A stretch of 64,000 nt of DNA, taken from contig JBAXKG010000001.1 of the NCBI GenBank assembly GCA_037137455.1, positions 72,257 to 136,256 on the forward strand, in the 5' to 3' direction. The DNA is from CAIVAT01 sp037137455. Lineage in GTDB: Bacteria > Bacteroidota > Bacteroidia > Bacteroidales > FEN-979. The notes below the pieces were generated by a model that ran no database searches, had not been told where the DNA came from, and was given only the letters and a program-made list of their open reading frames with translations. Position numbers and translations under genes: made by a program. Position 1 is the first letter of the stretch, and every line of letters starts with the position of its first letter. This document shows, piece by piece, positions 16,401-25,851 of this stretch.

Positions 16401-17429
16401 ATGATTAAGAAAATTTTCGTAAAGATGCGGGCATTGGTTGGGCTGATAATGCTTTTATCCGGTTCTATCCCCGGAGCCATTTGCCAGACAATTGTAAAGC
16501 AAGGGAATCATGTGCCTATAAATTTTTGCATTGGTGACCGTGAGATGAACTTGTACAAGATGATCGATGATTATCGCAAGCAACACAACCTCCCTCCTAT
16601 TCCACTGTCAAAATCGTTATCATATGTTGCTGCTTTGCATGCCAGGGATCTGTTTCTGCACCCGCCTAATCAAGGATCATGCAATTTTCATTCATGGTCA
16701 GACAAGGGTTTCTGGACTCCTTTTTGTTATCCGAAAGATGAAAATAAGAAAAATTCAGTTTGGGATAAACCACGTGAATTAACGAAATATCCATCCCGGG
16801 CTTATGAAATCGTTTATTGGGAAAATAACCCTTTGGTTACCGACACGATAATTATGGTTTGGAAAATGGAAGAGTATTTCAACAATTTTTTATTGAATAC
16901 AGGAAAATATCAGGGAAAGCCATGGAATGCAATTGGGATATCGGTTTATGAAAACTATGCATGTGCTTGGTTTGGAGAGGCGACCGATCCTGAAGGGGCA
17001 GCTTTTGTTTGTGGCTCTGCTCCTGAACCACTGAAGAAATACTCTGTAAAACAATCAGTTAAACCAGTGGTTAAACCATCTCCTAAGCCTCCGTTAAAGT
17101 CCAAAAAAGCGAAAACGGTCACGGCCAGTCCTGATACGGCTATTATGATGATCAAGGATTCAGTTGCAAGTAATACCAAAACAATTTCTCAACAACGGGA
17201 TTCGACATCTGCAACCTATTATATCATTGTAAATTCCGTACTTCCTAAAGAAACTGCCAATCAGCTGGTCAACACACTGAAGACCAAAGGATACCCCGAT
17301 TCGAAGCTGATTGAGAAAAATGGAAAAAACAATGTTTCAGTTCTTGAATCGCATGATATTGACGCGTTAAGATTGAAATTGAAAGAGATAAGAAAGATTT
17401 TCAAAGATGCCTGGCTGCTGAAAAACTAA
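16401..17429 (+). CDS. Exported CAP-domain protein with C-terminal SPOR-like domain
   Basis: A 342-residue protein with signal peptide (about 1-28, AICQ). Residues 45-210 form a CAP/SCP domain: NLYKMIDDYRKQHNLPPIPLS, AALHARDL, a histidine in FHSWS, and WNAIGISVYENYACAWFGE. A proline/lysine linker (about 225-250) leads to a C-terminal domain (about 273-342) with the pattern of SPOR domains: YYIIVNS...ANQLVNTLKTKGYPDSKLIEKNGKNNVSV. SPOR domains bind denuded peptidoglycan, so the CAP domain is probably held at the cell wall. It starts 9 bp after GH172 and converges on the next gene with a 4-bp overlap. Confidence 0.72.
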   Translation: MIKKIFVKMRALVGLIMLLSGSIPGAICQTIVKQGNHVPINFCIGDREMNLYKMIDDYRKQHNLPPIPLSKSLSYVAALHARDLFLHPPNQGSCNFHSWSDKGFWTPFCYPKDENKKNSVWDKPRELTKYPSRAYEIVYWENNPLVTDTIIMVWKMEEYFNNFLLNTGKYQGKPWNAIGISVYENYACAWFGEATDPEGAAFVCGSAPEPLKKYSVKQSVKPVVKPSPKPPLKSKKAKTVTASPDTAIMMIKDSVASNTKTISQQRDSTSATYYIIVNSVLPKETANQLVNTLKTKGYPDSKLIEKNGKNNVSVLESHDIDALRLKLKEIRKIFKDAWLLKN

Positions 17430-20251
17430 TCTCCATCCTTTGCACATCTGAATCCCACGGTTGCATTGCGGTCGAGACCCGGCGCTATCAGCAACAACAT
17501 TTCAGGATGATCAACTGGTAACGGACCTCCGGTAACATACCATATACTTTGTGTTGGATGATAAAAGCTTCCTCCTCGGATAATGTTATAATAATAGCTT
17601 CCATTGTCATAAATATCAGCGGTCATCTGCCACACGTTTCCAACCAAATCCATCACACCGAACGGGCTGCCTCCTTTGGGGAATTTATTTACAGGAGTGA
17701 GAAAATTAAGGTTGTAATTGCACCTGGTTGAATCCATTTTATTACCCCAGGGATATTTACGCATATCACTTCCCTGGGCTGCATACTGCCATTCCTTTTC
17801 AGTGGGCAGTCTCTTCTCCGCCCATTTTGCATACGCTTTTGCATCATCCAGATTAATGTAGACGACTGGAAGAAAATCGGTCCCTACTGCGGGAATGCCA
17901 TTCGACCAATGCTTAAGGTAATTTATTGTATCCTCAGGATTATAAGATGTTTGTAAAATAAAATTCAAATATTGCCGATTGGTCACCGGGTATTTGTCTA
18001 TGAAAAAACGTTGCATCGAAATGGTTACGGTATCGCTAAAATGGGGCAAAGCAATAAACGGTTCGAGTGTATTCGCATCGCGTTTAGTATAGAAACGGAA
18101 ATTTCCTGCAGGGATCTCAACCATGTCATTGGGAGCTTTTTTGACTTGTGGAGATTTTTCATTTTGACTGATCAGCGCAGGGTAACCCAGGCCAGGACTT
18201 ATCACCACCTCATCCATTAATTCTGTCCCCGCAAAGAGCTGAAGAACGATTTTTTGAACAGGTTTTGGGAACAAACTCCTGTGATCCACTGATGTGCATG
18301 TTACCGGATATATGTATTGCTTTGATCTGTAGTCAGGGTTTTCAGCGGTTATTATGATCCTGTCTCCACCTGAACCTTTAAAATTCAAGATACTGCCGTT
18401 CGTTTGAACATCCAATAACCTTGAAAACACGGCAATACAGCCAACATTCCCTTCCCGGCGCGTATTCAGCCAGGAGGGATCAAATGCATCGATTTTAACA
18501 GGAACGAAGGCTTTACCCTGATTTATTACCGGATTTATCTCTTCGTGATTCCACAGATCAACGAAATGGTACTGCCTCATTATATCGGCAGCCGGATGTG
18601 AATCTGAAGCGCCGCCAAATTCGAAAAGTTTGCCGTTGCATCCTTTTGGATTAACACTATAAATTGTATATATCATTTTTCCAGCGGCTTCCCACCGGTT
18701 TACATATATTGAATCGACAATCGTTGAAATCAGCGGATAAAAATCTCTATTGCAGAAAACGGATCTATTTTCACGAAGGATTCGCGTTGTACGGCCCATG
18801 TATGAAAATTCATCTTCAATCCAATCAGGGCGGCCCGGGCGCATGGTATTGATTTCCACGCCATAACCATTGAAAAATGATATGGCCAATTCACGATGCA
18901 GGCGATCATCGGCAAGTTGCAGCACCCTGAAAATGGCAAAATCGGGTTTAATCAGCTTATTCAGGTTCAGCGGAGGCGGAAGCACCAAAGCATCATGAAC
19001 TCTGCCACTTACGATACCCGGCATGTCCTTCGGAACTGCCATTCCCTCGCTGTACATAATGATCCCGGGTTTTACATTATCGGCTGCAGCCTGTAGTTCC
19101 CGGCTGGACGAACCTTTGGTGTCAAGAACAACCCCATCGGCATTGGTTGCCTGCAGAAGATCCTCCATTCCTTTTAACTGATCTTCCTTTCGGGTTCCTT
19201 CATCCCATGGATTGAACGAGATAAAATATTTTTTTCCTGCCTGATGGGTAAATGAGACCTGTTTCCTGAGTTCGTTCAATCCACCGGGTAAATCACGGTA
19301 CATATCCCATTGGTTACGCTGGTCAAGACCCAGCCTGGGCCATGTGGGCCATAGGGTATAAATATCATAACCGCCTGTAAGCGAATCATATTCAAAAAGA
19401 TTCTGATAAAAGGTGTATTCCTGCTTTTCATAATCGTAGTATTTTTTATCCCAGGCAAACTGCAGCAACATGATATAGCTGTTTTTCATCCAGGCAAGGT
19501 CACCGCGCCTGAACATGGCATTGTCAAATTCTGGCAGGTCGTACAACCACCGGTCCTGAAACATCAAGCGAAGCCCTGATTGCCAGTCTCCTTGATGGCA
19601 ATCGGCATAGATGTAATATTCTGTCCATCCGCCGGGTTTCAAAGTCACCATCCAACGGTCGATTTCGGTTTTATCCTTATCACGCGTTCCCCTGCGCGCC
19701 AGGGCAGTCAATGATAAGCTGTCATTTACCCTGACATCAGTAAATCCGAGGTGCCAGGCATTGTCGGGCAGTACAACCCCGACAGGTCCAAATCCCGGAC
19801 GATAAAGGCGGGATCTGCATAGATATTGGGGCCATTCTTTTGGGCCGGCTGCGGTGATATATACCTTTTCTTTACTTTCGCCAAGGGGCACAAGGTTTTC
19901 GATACTATGGTTGCCCATACCTGAGTTCGTGAAACGTATTGTGAATTTCGCTCCGGGCCGGAAATTTTTCTCCAAAAATGCCCAGCCACGGATGCTGTCG
20001 GCCAAGGTAAAAAAAATGGTATCGTTGATGAGCCTGGCATTATTGCAGGCGTTATAACTGATGTTATCGACAACAACAGAAAAAAGTGGTTGTGCCTTTG
20101 GAAGTACAGATTTTTTCTTATCTACGGAAATAAACCCTTTTACAGAGAAGGGATTAGACAAATCAAATAGAAGATCCTGAATATTTGCCTGGGAAAATCC
20201 ATTTACTCCAAAATGGATCAGCAACCCGAAAAAGAGGGATATTTTATGCAT
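17426..20251 (-). CDS. Secreted TIM-barrel glycosidase-like / formylglycine-generating-enzyme-like fusion
   Basis: From ATG 20251 (an in-frame TTG lies at 20281) the protein has a signal peptide (SLFFGLLIHFGVNGFSQ). The N-terminal two thirds contain a beta region and a TIM-barrel-like part with RDLPGGLNELRKQVSFTHQAG, YFISFNPWDEGTR, ADGVVLDTKG and EINTMRPGRPDW, resembling glycosyl-hydrolase barrels. The last about 235 residues form an FGE-sulfatase/SUMF1 domain: MVEIPAGNF, DKYPVTNRQYLNF, AKWAEKRLPTEKEWQYAAQG, GVMDLVGNVWQMTAD and FYHP...VGFRCAKDGD. No sulfatase is encoded nearby, so this C-type-lectin-like fold may serve binding. Function unknown. Confidence 0.7.
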   Translation of the reverse strand: MHKISLFFGLLIHFGVNGFSQANIQDLLFDLSNPFSVKGFISVDKKKSVLPKAQPLFSVVVDNISYNACNNARLINDTIFFTLADSIRGWAFLEKNFRPGAKFTIRFTNSGMGNHSIENLVPLGESKEKVYITAAGPKEWPQYLCRSRLYRPGFGPVGVVLPDNAWHLGFTDVRVNDSLSLTALARRGTRDKDKTEIDRWMVTLKPGGWTEYYIYADCHQGDWQSGLRLMFQDRWLYDLPEFDNAMFRRGDLAWMKNSYIMLLQFAWDKKYYDYEKQEYTFYQNLFEYDSLTGGYDIYTLWPTWPRLGLDQRNQWDMYRDLPGGLNELRKQVSFTHQAGKKYFISFNPWDEGTRKEDQLKGMEDLLQATNADGVVLDTKGSSSRELQAAADNVKPGIIMYSEGMAVPKDMPGIVSGRVHDALVLPPPLNLNKLIKPDFAIFRVLQLADDRLHRELAISFFNGYGVEINTMRPGRPDWIEDEFSYMGRTTRILRENRSVFCNRDFYPLISTIVDSIYVNRWEAAGKMIYTIYSVNPKGCNGKLFEFGGASDSHPAADIMRQYHFVDLWNHEEINPVINQGKAFVPVKIDAFDPSWLNTRREGNVGCIAVFSRLLDVQTNGSILNFKGSGGDRIIITAENPDYRSKQYIYPVTCTSVDHRSLFPKPVQKIVLQLFAGTELMDEVVISPGLGYPALISQNEKSPQVKKAPNDMVEIPAGNFRFYTKRDANTLEPFIALPHFSDTVTISMQRFFIDKYPVTNRQYLNFILQTSYNPEDTINYLKHWSNGIPAVGTDFLPVVYINLDDAKAYAKWAEKRLPTEKEWQYAAQGSDMRKYPWGNKMDSTRCNYNLNFLTPVNKFPKGGSPFGVMDLVGNVWQMTADIYDNGSYYYNIIRGGSFYHPTQSIWYVTGGPLPVDHPEMLLLIAPGLDRNATVGFRCAKDGD

Positions 20252-20277
20252 GATTATAAATTTGAAGTGTTTGTTGG

Positions 20278-20769
20278 TCAAACTTTCAAATAGAAGAGGT
20301 CGCGCTGGGCAAAAGCGTGTTCATGTTCCAACAGCCATTTTTTGCGCTTAAGTCCTCCCCGATAACCAACAAGTTTCCCGTTTGCACTGATAACCCGGTG
20401 GCAAGGCACGATTATAGAAACAGGGTTATGGCTATTGGCTCCTCCCACCGCACGCAAGGCTTTTATATCACCAGTTTTACGGGCAAGTTCAAGGTAAGAA
20501 ATAGTTGATCCGTATGGAATATTGAGAAGCTCCTTCCATACTTTAAGTTGAAAAGGAGAGCCGACAAGATCGAGTTTAATTTCAAAGCTTTGCCTTGAGC
20601 CATGGAAATACTCATAGAGTTGAACAATGCAAGGTTTCAAGCATGAGGGGATATGCTGGGGCTTTACCTTAAAATTAAGGAAGTACAATGACCTGATCCC
20701 ATTTTCTGAACCTGTAACCTCAAGATAACCAATGGGAGTCTTAAGAAAGGCTCGATGCATCGGGTTCAT
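20278..20769 (-). CDS. Methylated-DNA-protein-cysteine methyltransferase (Ogt/MGMT type)
   Basis: Suicide DNA repair protein that takes alkyl groups from O6-alkylguanine onto its own cysteine. It shows the active-site PCHRVI, preceded by NSHNPVSII, and the downstream GYRGGLKRKKWLLEHE. The upstream helix-turn-helix part reads FQLKVWKELLNIPYGSTISY. It is a single Ogt-like unit without an Ada domain. I chose ATG 20769 (MNPMHRAFLKTPIGYLEV), which starts just after the upstream stop; an in-frame ATG at 20805 would overlap that gene by 35 bp. It is followed by the fusion gene after 26 bp. Confidence 0.9.
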   Translation of the reverse strand: MNPMHRAFLKTPIGYLEVTGSENGIRSLYFLNFKVKPQHIPSCLKPCIVQLYEYFHGSRQSFEIKLDLVGSPFQLKVWKELLNIPYGSTISYLELARKTGDIKALRAVGGANSHNPVSIIVPCHRVISANGKLVGYRGGLKRKKWLLEHEHAFAQRDLFYLKV

Positions 20770-20770
20770 A

Positions 20771-20983
20771 TCAAGGGGTTTTGGCATTCCTGCTTCTCCA
20801 TGCAAAAAGGAGCATGATTAACCCGAATATCAGCATGCCACATCCCGACCAAAGGTTGATGTTAATACCCAGGGAGCGGCTGTAAAGAGCGCTGTCACCA
20901 CTTGTTATTAATCCAAAAATAGTTAGTAATAACCCGAGAATAAAAAACATCAGGCCAATCGGAAATTTTATATCTATGCCCAT
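20771..20983 (-). CDS. Small two-helix membrane protein
   Basis: A 70-residue protein with two clear transmembrane segments (about 8-29 and 44-62) joined by a short polar loop GDSALYSRSLGININLWSG, with positive residues at the C-terminus (AWRSRNAK). It lies directly after the sodium/solute symporter on the same strand, 43 bp from its stop. Small proteins of this kind recur beside sugar symporters in Bacteroidota; whether it assists the transporter is not known. The function is not recognised. Confidence 0.65.
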   Translation of the reverse strand: MGIDIKFPIGLMFFILGLLLTIFGLITSGDSALYSRSLGININLWSGCGMLIFGLIMLLFAWRSRNAKTP

Positions 20984-20998
20984 AATGGTTTGTAATTA

Positions 20999-21020
20999 AT
21001 GATTGAGTGATTGAGTGAAT
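20999..21020 (+). repeat. GATTGAGT tandem
   Basis: Two near-exact ATGATTGAGTG units between the symporter stop and the small membrane protein gene. Same motif family as 4091-4115 and 3223-3240. Confidence 0.5.
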
Positions 21021-21026
21021 AATTTT

Positions 21027-22760
21027 TTACCAGAACATTATTGTCAGGATTGTTCCGATTGCGAGCACAAGTATTGCCAGTGTTGTTGAACGCTGGTACC
21101 AGGGCACGTTGGTTTCAACATGTTTTGGAGTCAGTGAGTATACAAGTCCTTTCAGATCTTCGTCTGATTTCTTTTGTTTTGTGGCCAGTGATAATACAAT
21201 GGTGACAACAGCGCTTGTAGTGAAGGCAAAGATGGCTGTCCAGAAATTCTGTGCCATTTCCACCGGATAGGTATGGAGGTTGCAAATCCATCCTCCTTTA
21301 ACAAGGGTTGCAGCGCCCTCAGGCACAGTTAGTCCGTGGTGTAGCAGAGCGATAAAGAATCCTGCTAACAAGCCAGTAAAAGCTGCGTGTCCGGTAGTTC
21401 GTTTCCAAAACATACCAAGGAAGATTACGGCGAATAACGGGGCATTGATCATGGAAAAGATGGTTTGCAGGAAGTCCATAATATTCCCGAAAAGACTTGC
21501 CAGGTATGCTGCAGCAATACTAACGATGACTCCGAATATGGTAGCCATTCGCCCAACAAACAAGTAATGCTGATCATCGGCGGCTTTATCGCTGGTAACA
21601 GGGCGAATATAACTCTGATAAATGTCGTAGGTCCAAACAGTATTGAATGCCGAAACATTTCCAGCCATTCCCGACATAAATGAAGCAAGCAGAGCGGTAA
21701 TTCCTAATCCCAGTACACCAGCCGGCAAGTATTGTTTCAACAGGGCGATGATAGTGTAATCATAGTTGTAATGGCCCGGTGAAATTTCAGGTAACGTAAA
21801 ACCAGATCCTTGTTTATTAAGCAGAACCAGAGCAGCAATTCCCGGAACGATAATCAGAAATGGGATGAACATCTTCGGGAGGGCACCGATTAACGGCGTA
21901 TTCCGGGCAGCTGTTGAAGATTTGGCCGACATGGCACGTTGTACGATGAGAAAATTGGTACACCAGTATCCGAATGAAAGAACAAATCCGAGACCAGCTG
22001 CGATACCATACCATTCAACTCCCAATGGATTGGCTTTGGCCGATCCTGTATATTTCCAGGTCGTGGTCCAGGTATCTGCAGCAAATCCTTTGGCAGTTAC
22101 GATCGGCGCCAGTTGCTCTTTCATACCTGACCATCCTCCCAAATCCTGCATACTTAAAACAACAATTGGCAATAAACCGATTACGATTATAAAGAACTGT
22201 AAAACTTCGTTATAAATCGCAGAGGAAAGACCGCCCAGGTAGGTATATCCAAGAACTATAGCCGCCGATAAAACCAGGCTGAGGTGAAAATTCCAACCTA
22301 ATACTTTTTCCATAAGGATAGCTAAGGCGTACATCGAGATTCCCGAAGCAAGAATTGTCATCACTGCAAAAAGGATCGCATTCAACCCACGGGTCTTCTC
22401 ATCAAATCTCAACTTCAGGTACTCCGGAACCGACCGGGCTTTAGATCCATAATAAAACGGCATCATGAACAAAGCCAGAAATACCATTGCAGGGATGGCC
22501 CCTACCCAATAAAAGTGCGTGGTGAGCATTCCATATTTAGCTCCGGATCCGGTCATACCCATTACCTCAAGGGCTCCAAGGTTTGTGGAAATAAAAGCCA
22601 AACCGGCAACCCATGCAGGCATTGAGCGTCCGGCTTCGAGAAAGGCATTGGCATCTTTCATATATCGTTTCAAAGCCCATCCGATACCAAGTACAAATAC
22701 AAAGTAAACGATCATGATGGTGTAATCAATCCAGCTAAGAGTAAAACCTGTGTCAATCAT
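21027..22760 (-). CDS. Sodium:solute symporter (SSS family), SGLT-like
   Basis: A 577-residue inner membrane protein with about 14 hydrophobic segments. It has family features such as GRSMPAWVAGLAFISTNLGALEVMGMTGSGAKYGM near the sodium-binding first helices, ARSVPEYLKLRFDEKTRG, YTYLGGLSSAIYNEVLQ and MAGNVSAFNTVWTYDIYQ. It couples sodium entry to uptake of a sugar-like or other small organic solute. Proximity to galM, galK and many glycosidases favours a sugar, but the substrate is not readable. It heads a reverse-strand cluster with the small membrane protein, Ogt and the fusion gene. Confidence 0.88.
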   Translation of the reverse strand: MIDTGFTLSWIDYTIMIVYFVFVLGIGWALKRYMKDANAFLEAGRSMPAWVAGLAFISTNLGALEVMGMTGSGAKYGMLTTHFYWVGAIPAMVFLALFMMPFYYGSKARSVPEYLKLRFDEKTRGLNAILFAVMTILASGISMYALAILMEKVLGWNFHLSLVLSAAIVLGYTYLGGLSSAIYNEVLQFFIIVIGLLPIVVLSMQDLGGWSGMKEQLAPIVTAKGFAADTWTTTWKYTGSAKANPLGVEWYGIAAGLGFVLSFGYWCTNFLIVQRAMSAKSSTAARNTPLIGALPKMFIPFLIIVPGIAALVLLNKQGSGFTLPEISPGHYNYDYTIIALLKQYLPAGVLGLGITALLASFMSGMAGNVSAFNTVWTYDIYQSYIRPVTSDKAADDQHYLFVGRMATIFGVIVSIAAAYLASLFGNIMDFLQTIFSMINAPLFAVIFLGMFWKRTTGHAAFTGLLAGFFIALLHHGLTVPEGAATLVKGGWICNLHTYPVEMAQNFWTAIFAFTTSAVVTIVLSLATKQKKSDEDLKGLVYSLTPKHVETNVPWYQRSTTLAILVLAIGTILTIMFW

Positions 22761-22904
22761 TTTTTAAGAATTATAAAGTAAATATTGCGTTTAAAATTAA
22801 CAATTTATTAACAGCAGCTATCATTTTTTGACCTAACAAATTTAATGGTATATTTTTACGAAAAGGTATCTTTGCAAAAAAAATCAAAGAAAGGATAAAA
22901 ATTA

Positions 22905-24062
22905 TTGAAAACAGGTGCATTTATTATCTTTTTGACAATTGTACTGGTCATATACGGACTGGTTAACTCATATATTTTTATCAGAGGATTGCAGGCCATT
23001 CCGGTGGGTTCATCATGGAGACCATGGTATATTGCATGCTTTTGGTTACTGTCGTCAACATTTGTTCTGGCAAGAATTTTGGAGCGGGCTTTTCCATGTG
23101 ATTTCACAGAAATCATAACCTGGATCGGTTCATTCTGGCTGGCTTTTATGATGTATTTAATCCTGATCGCGCTCTTCATTGATTTCGCAAGGGTTGTCAA
23201 CCATTTTTTTAACATTTTTCCACGATCATTCTATGTCGATTACCAACAGACCAAACTAATCTTATTATTTACCGCCATAACGGTGGTTGCCATTGTTGTA
23301 GCAGGTGGATTCATTAATGCCCGTACCCCAAGGATCAGGAATTTGGAATTGCATGTAAGGAAGGTGGTTGCCGGTGAGAAATCATTGAACATTGTGATGG
23401 CTTCTGATATTCACATGGGAACTATTATTGCTAAGAGAAAGGCCAACAGACTTGTGGCCACAATCAACTCGCTGAAGCCAGATATTGTGCTTTTTGCGGG
23501 TGATATGGTTGATGAAAACCTTGCGCCGGTGATAAAGAACAATCTTGGAGCCAACCTTAACCAAATAGGTGCGAAGCTGGGTGTTTATGCAATCACAGGA
23601 AATCATGAATTCATTGGTGGAGCTGAACCAGCAGTGAAATACCTCAGAGAACATGGCGTTGAGGTGTTACGCGATTCGGCTATGCTTATTGATAAACGCT
23701 TTTATCTTGTCGGACGAGAGGATCGCGACAAAGCACGGTTTACGGGGAAAAAACGCAAGGAATTGTCTGAACTTATGCAGAATGTTGATCTTTCCTACCC
23801 GGTTATCCTGTTGGACCATCAACCCTTCGATCTGAAAAAAGCGAATTTGCAAGGAGTCGATTTACAACTTTCGGGACACACACATTACGGACAGCTATGG
23901 CCGTTCAATTATATTACCAATGTCGTTTATGAATTAAGTTACGGTTATATGCAGATCGGGCAAACTCATTTTTATGTGTCTTCAGGTTTTGGAACCTGGG
24001 GGCCGCCGGTAAGACTCGGTAACAGGCCTGAAATTGTTCAGATAAAACTTATTTTTGATTAG
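22905..24062 (+). CDS. Membrane-anchored metallophosphoesterase (YaeI-like)
   Basis: A 385-residue protein with about four transmembrane helices in residues 1-140 and a calcineurin-like phosphoesterase domain after about 160. The metal-binding motifs are visible in order: SDIHMG, AGDMVDE, GNHEF, LLDHQP and SGHTHYGQ. Such proteins hydrolyse phosphodiesters, for example in lipid metabolism; the substrate is unknown. The only upstream start is TTG 22905. A -7 element TATCTTTG lies at 22867-22874, with a weak -33. It overlaps or abuts the M23 peptidase gene downstream, suggesting cotranscription. Confidence 0.85.
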   Translation: MKTGAFIIFLTIVLVIYGLVNSYIFIRGLQAIPVGSSWRPWYIACFWLLSSTFVLARILERAFPCDFTEIITWIGSFWLAFMMYLILIALFIDFARVVNHFFNIFPRSFYVDYQQTKLILLFTAITVVAIVVAGGFINARTPRIRNLELHVRKVVAGEKSLNIVMASDIHMGTIIAKRKANRLVATINSLKPDIVLFAGDMVDENLAPVIKNNLGANLNQIGAKLGVYAITGNHEFIGGAEPAVKYLREHGVEVLRDSAMLIDKRFYLVGREDRDKARFTGKKRKELSELMQNVDLSYPVILLDHQPFDLKKANLQGVDLQLSGHTHYGQLWPFNYITNVVYELSYGYMQIGQTHFYVSSGFGTWGPPVRLGNRPEIVQIKLIFD

Positions 24063-24069
24063 AGAAACC

Positions 24070-25296
24070 ATGCTGAAACCATCACTGAGAATATATTCCA
24101 TTGCTGCAATCTTTGTCATTCTATCCATCGTGATATTTATTGGTTTGTTTATCACATTTTCGGTAAAAATGAATAAGACTGTCACACCTTCACCCCAGCC
24201 AAAAATTGCATATAAAATCAAGCTTTACAAAATGGACATCGTACATGGTAAAGTCAATGATAATCAGAGTCTTTCTACTTTGTTGTCGCCATATATTTCC
24301 AATGCGATTATTGATAAGATTGCCAGGGAGACCCGTAATATTTTTGATGTTAGGAAAATCCGCACCGGTAATTCATATGCAAGAATTTTTACCAATGATT
24401 CAATCCGAAAAACGCTATATTTCATTTACGAGCTCAATCCGATTGATTTTGTTGTTTACGATTTCAGGGATACATTGAGAGTGTACCTTGATAAAAAAAA
24501 GGTAAGCAGGTTTGTCAGAACTGCAAGGGGAACGATCAAAAGTTCACTCTGGAACTGCTTTGTCGAGAACAATCTTGATGTCGGTCTTGGAATTGCGCTT
24601 TCGGATGTTTATGCTTGGACGGTTGATTTTTATGGATTGCAATCAGGGGATAATTTCAAAGTAATTTACGAGGAGGTATTTGTAGATGAAAAGATGATTG
24701 GAATTGACCGTATCCTGGCTTCAAAATTCCAGAGTAATGGCAAAGATTTTTATGCTTACCAATTTTCTCAGGGCGGGAAGGGCGCATATTTCGATGAGAA
24801 CGGGCAAAGCCTGCAACGTTCATTTTTAAAAGCTCCGTTGAAATTTTCACGAATCAGCTCACGCTTTTCGCGTTCAAGAATGCACCCGATCCTTCGAATT
24901 AAACGTCCTCATTTCGGGATCGATTATTCAGCTCCGCGTGGCACGCCTGTGGTATCGCTGGGCAATGGCCGTGTAAATAAGGTCGGGTTTCACGGAGGAT
25001 ATGGCCGCTTCATCAGCATTCATCATAATTCTGTTTATACCACAACTTACGCACATCTGTCGGGTTATGCAAAAGGATTAAAATCAGGTAAAAATGTTCA
25101 GCAGGGAGAGGTGATTGGGTTTGTTGGCAGTAGCGGACTTTCCACCGGCCCTCATCTCGATTTTCGTATTTACCGAAATGGGAGTCCGACGGATCCTTTA
25201 AAACTGGAATCACCGCCGTCAAATCCTGTTGATTCGAAAGATCTGGAAAGCTTCAAACAGTTAGTAACGAAGATGAACCTGGAATTGAGTAAGTAG
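24070..25296 (+). CDS. Inner-membrane anchored M23 (LytM) peptidase
   Basis: Cell wall endopeptidase or divisome regulator of family M23, 408 residues from ATG 24070 (a TTG at 24055 would overlap the previous gene). One N-terminal transmembrane helix (about 8-30), a long periplasmic region (about 60-270) resembling the OapA/Csd-type lead-in, then the LytM domain: RMHPILRIKRPHFGIDYSAP (H and D ligands), YAHLSGYA and TGPHLDFRIYRNG. The final HxH motif is HLD: aspartate replaces the histidine that is a zinc ligand in LytM. I recall this HLDFR variant in other Bacteroidota, so activity is not excluded. Confidence 0.88.
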   Translation: MLKPSLRIYSIAAIFVILSIVIFIGLFITFSVKMNKTVTPSPQPKIAYKIKLYKMDIVHGKVNDNQSLSTLLSPYISNAIIDKIARETRNIFDVRKIRTGNSYARIFTNDSIRKTLYFIYELNPIDFVVYDFRDTLRVYLDKKKVSRFVRTARGTIKSSLWNCFVENNLDVGLGIALSDVYAWTVDFYGLQSGDNFKVIYEEVFVDEKMIGIDRILASKFQSNGKDFYAYQFSQGGKGAYFDENGQSLQRSFLKAPLKFSRISSRFSRSRMHPILRIKRPHFGIDYSAPRGTPVVSLGNGRVNKVGFHGGYGRFISIHHNSVYTTTYAHLSGYAKGLKSGKNVQQGEVIGFVGSSGLSTGPHLDFRIYRNGSPTDPLKLESPPSNPVDSKDLESFKQLVTKMNLELSK

Positions 25297-25302
25297 GTTA
25301 TT

Positions 25303-25812
25303 TCAATTTTCGCGGGTAAAAGGGTGTTCTTGTTTCCACATTTTCCATATCAGGAATATCGGGAAGAGAAACCAGGGGGCATTGGCAATAGTGACGATTA
25401 TGATTGCATTGGAGGCATGAGGCCCCCAGAACTCCTCACTCATAATGATAAAGACATTAGTAAAGAGTATTGATGAGTAAATGAATGTCGGAATACGGAT
25501 CCAATCCTTGCCTTTGATAAATGCATAGATGGCAAAAGCATAATAAGGACCGAAAAAAACCACATCAAGCCAGATAGTTGCCTTCCACCAAGTAGGGCGG
25601 GCCCATTGCAATGGGTCAAAGTTGCTGCCCCACCAATGCACCATATCTACAAGAAAAGGCAGCGGCCATAACGGATATTGAAAATCATCAGGATTTTTAA
25701 TCACTAATTGCTCTAAATCAACAATATATGTTATATAAAATAAATTCAAAAAAAAGAACGCAAGATAGATGTAATCGGTTTTTCGTTCTCTTAAAGGGAT
25801 GGGTTGTCTCAT
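25303..25812 (-). CDS. EXPERA/emopamil-binding-like membrane protein
   Basis: A 169-residue protein with four hydrophobic segments. It starts MRQPIPLRERKTDYIYLAFFFLN and shows charged residues set in the membrane (D at VDLEQ, W..P.WW..TIWLDVVFFGPYYAFAIYAF, MSEEFWGP). This layout is that of the EXPERA (emopamil-binding/TMEM97/TM6SF) superfamily, whose eukaryotic members are sterol isomerases or sterol-binding proteins. A bacterial role is unknown. The call rests on pattern only. Confidence 0.55.
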   Translation of the reverse strand: MRQPIPLRERKTDYIYLAFFFLNLFYITYIVDLEQLVIKNPDDFQYPLWPLPFLVDMVHWWGSNFDPLQWARPTWWKATIWLDVVFFGPYYAFAIYAFIKGKDWIRIPTFIYSSILFTNVFIIMSEEFWGPHASNAIIIVTIANAPWFLFPIFLIWKMWKQEHPFTREN

Positions 25813-25851
25813 AATTTGAAGATTTAGGGATTTGAAAATTTTAAAATTGGT

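Noticed and set aside
22837..22844. Reverse-strand TAAATTTG as a promoter of the sodium symporter
   Set aside because: No TTG/TTTG element lies 19-21 bp upstream on that strand; the match alone is too common in A/T-rich DNA.
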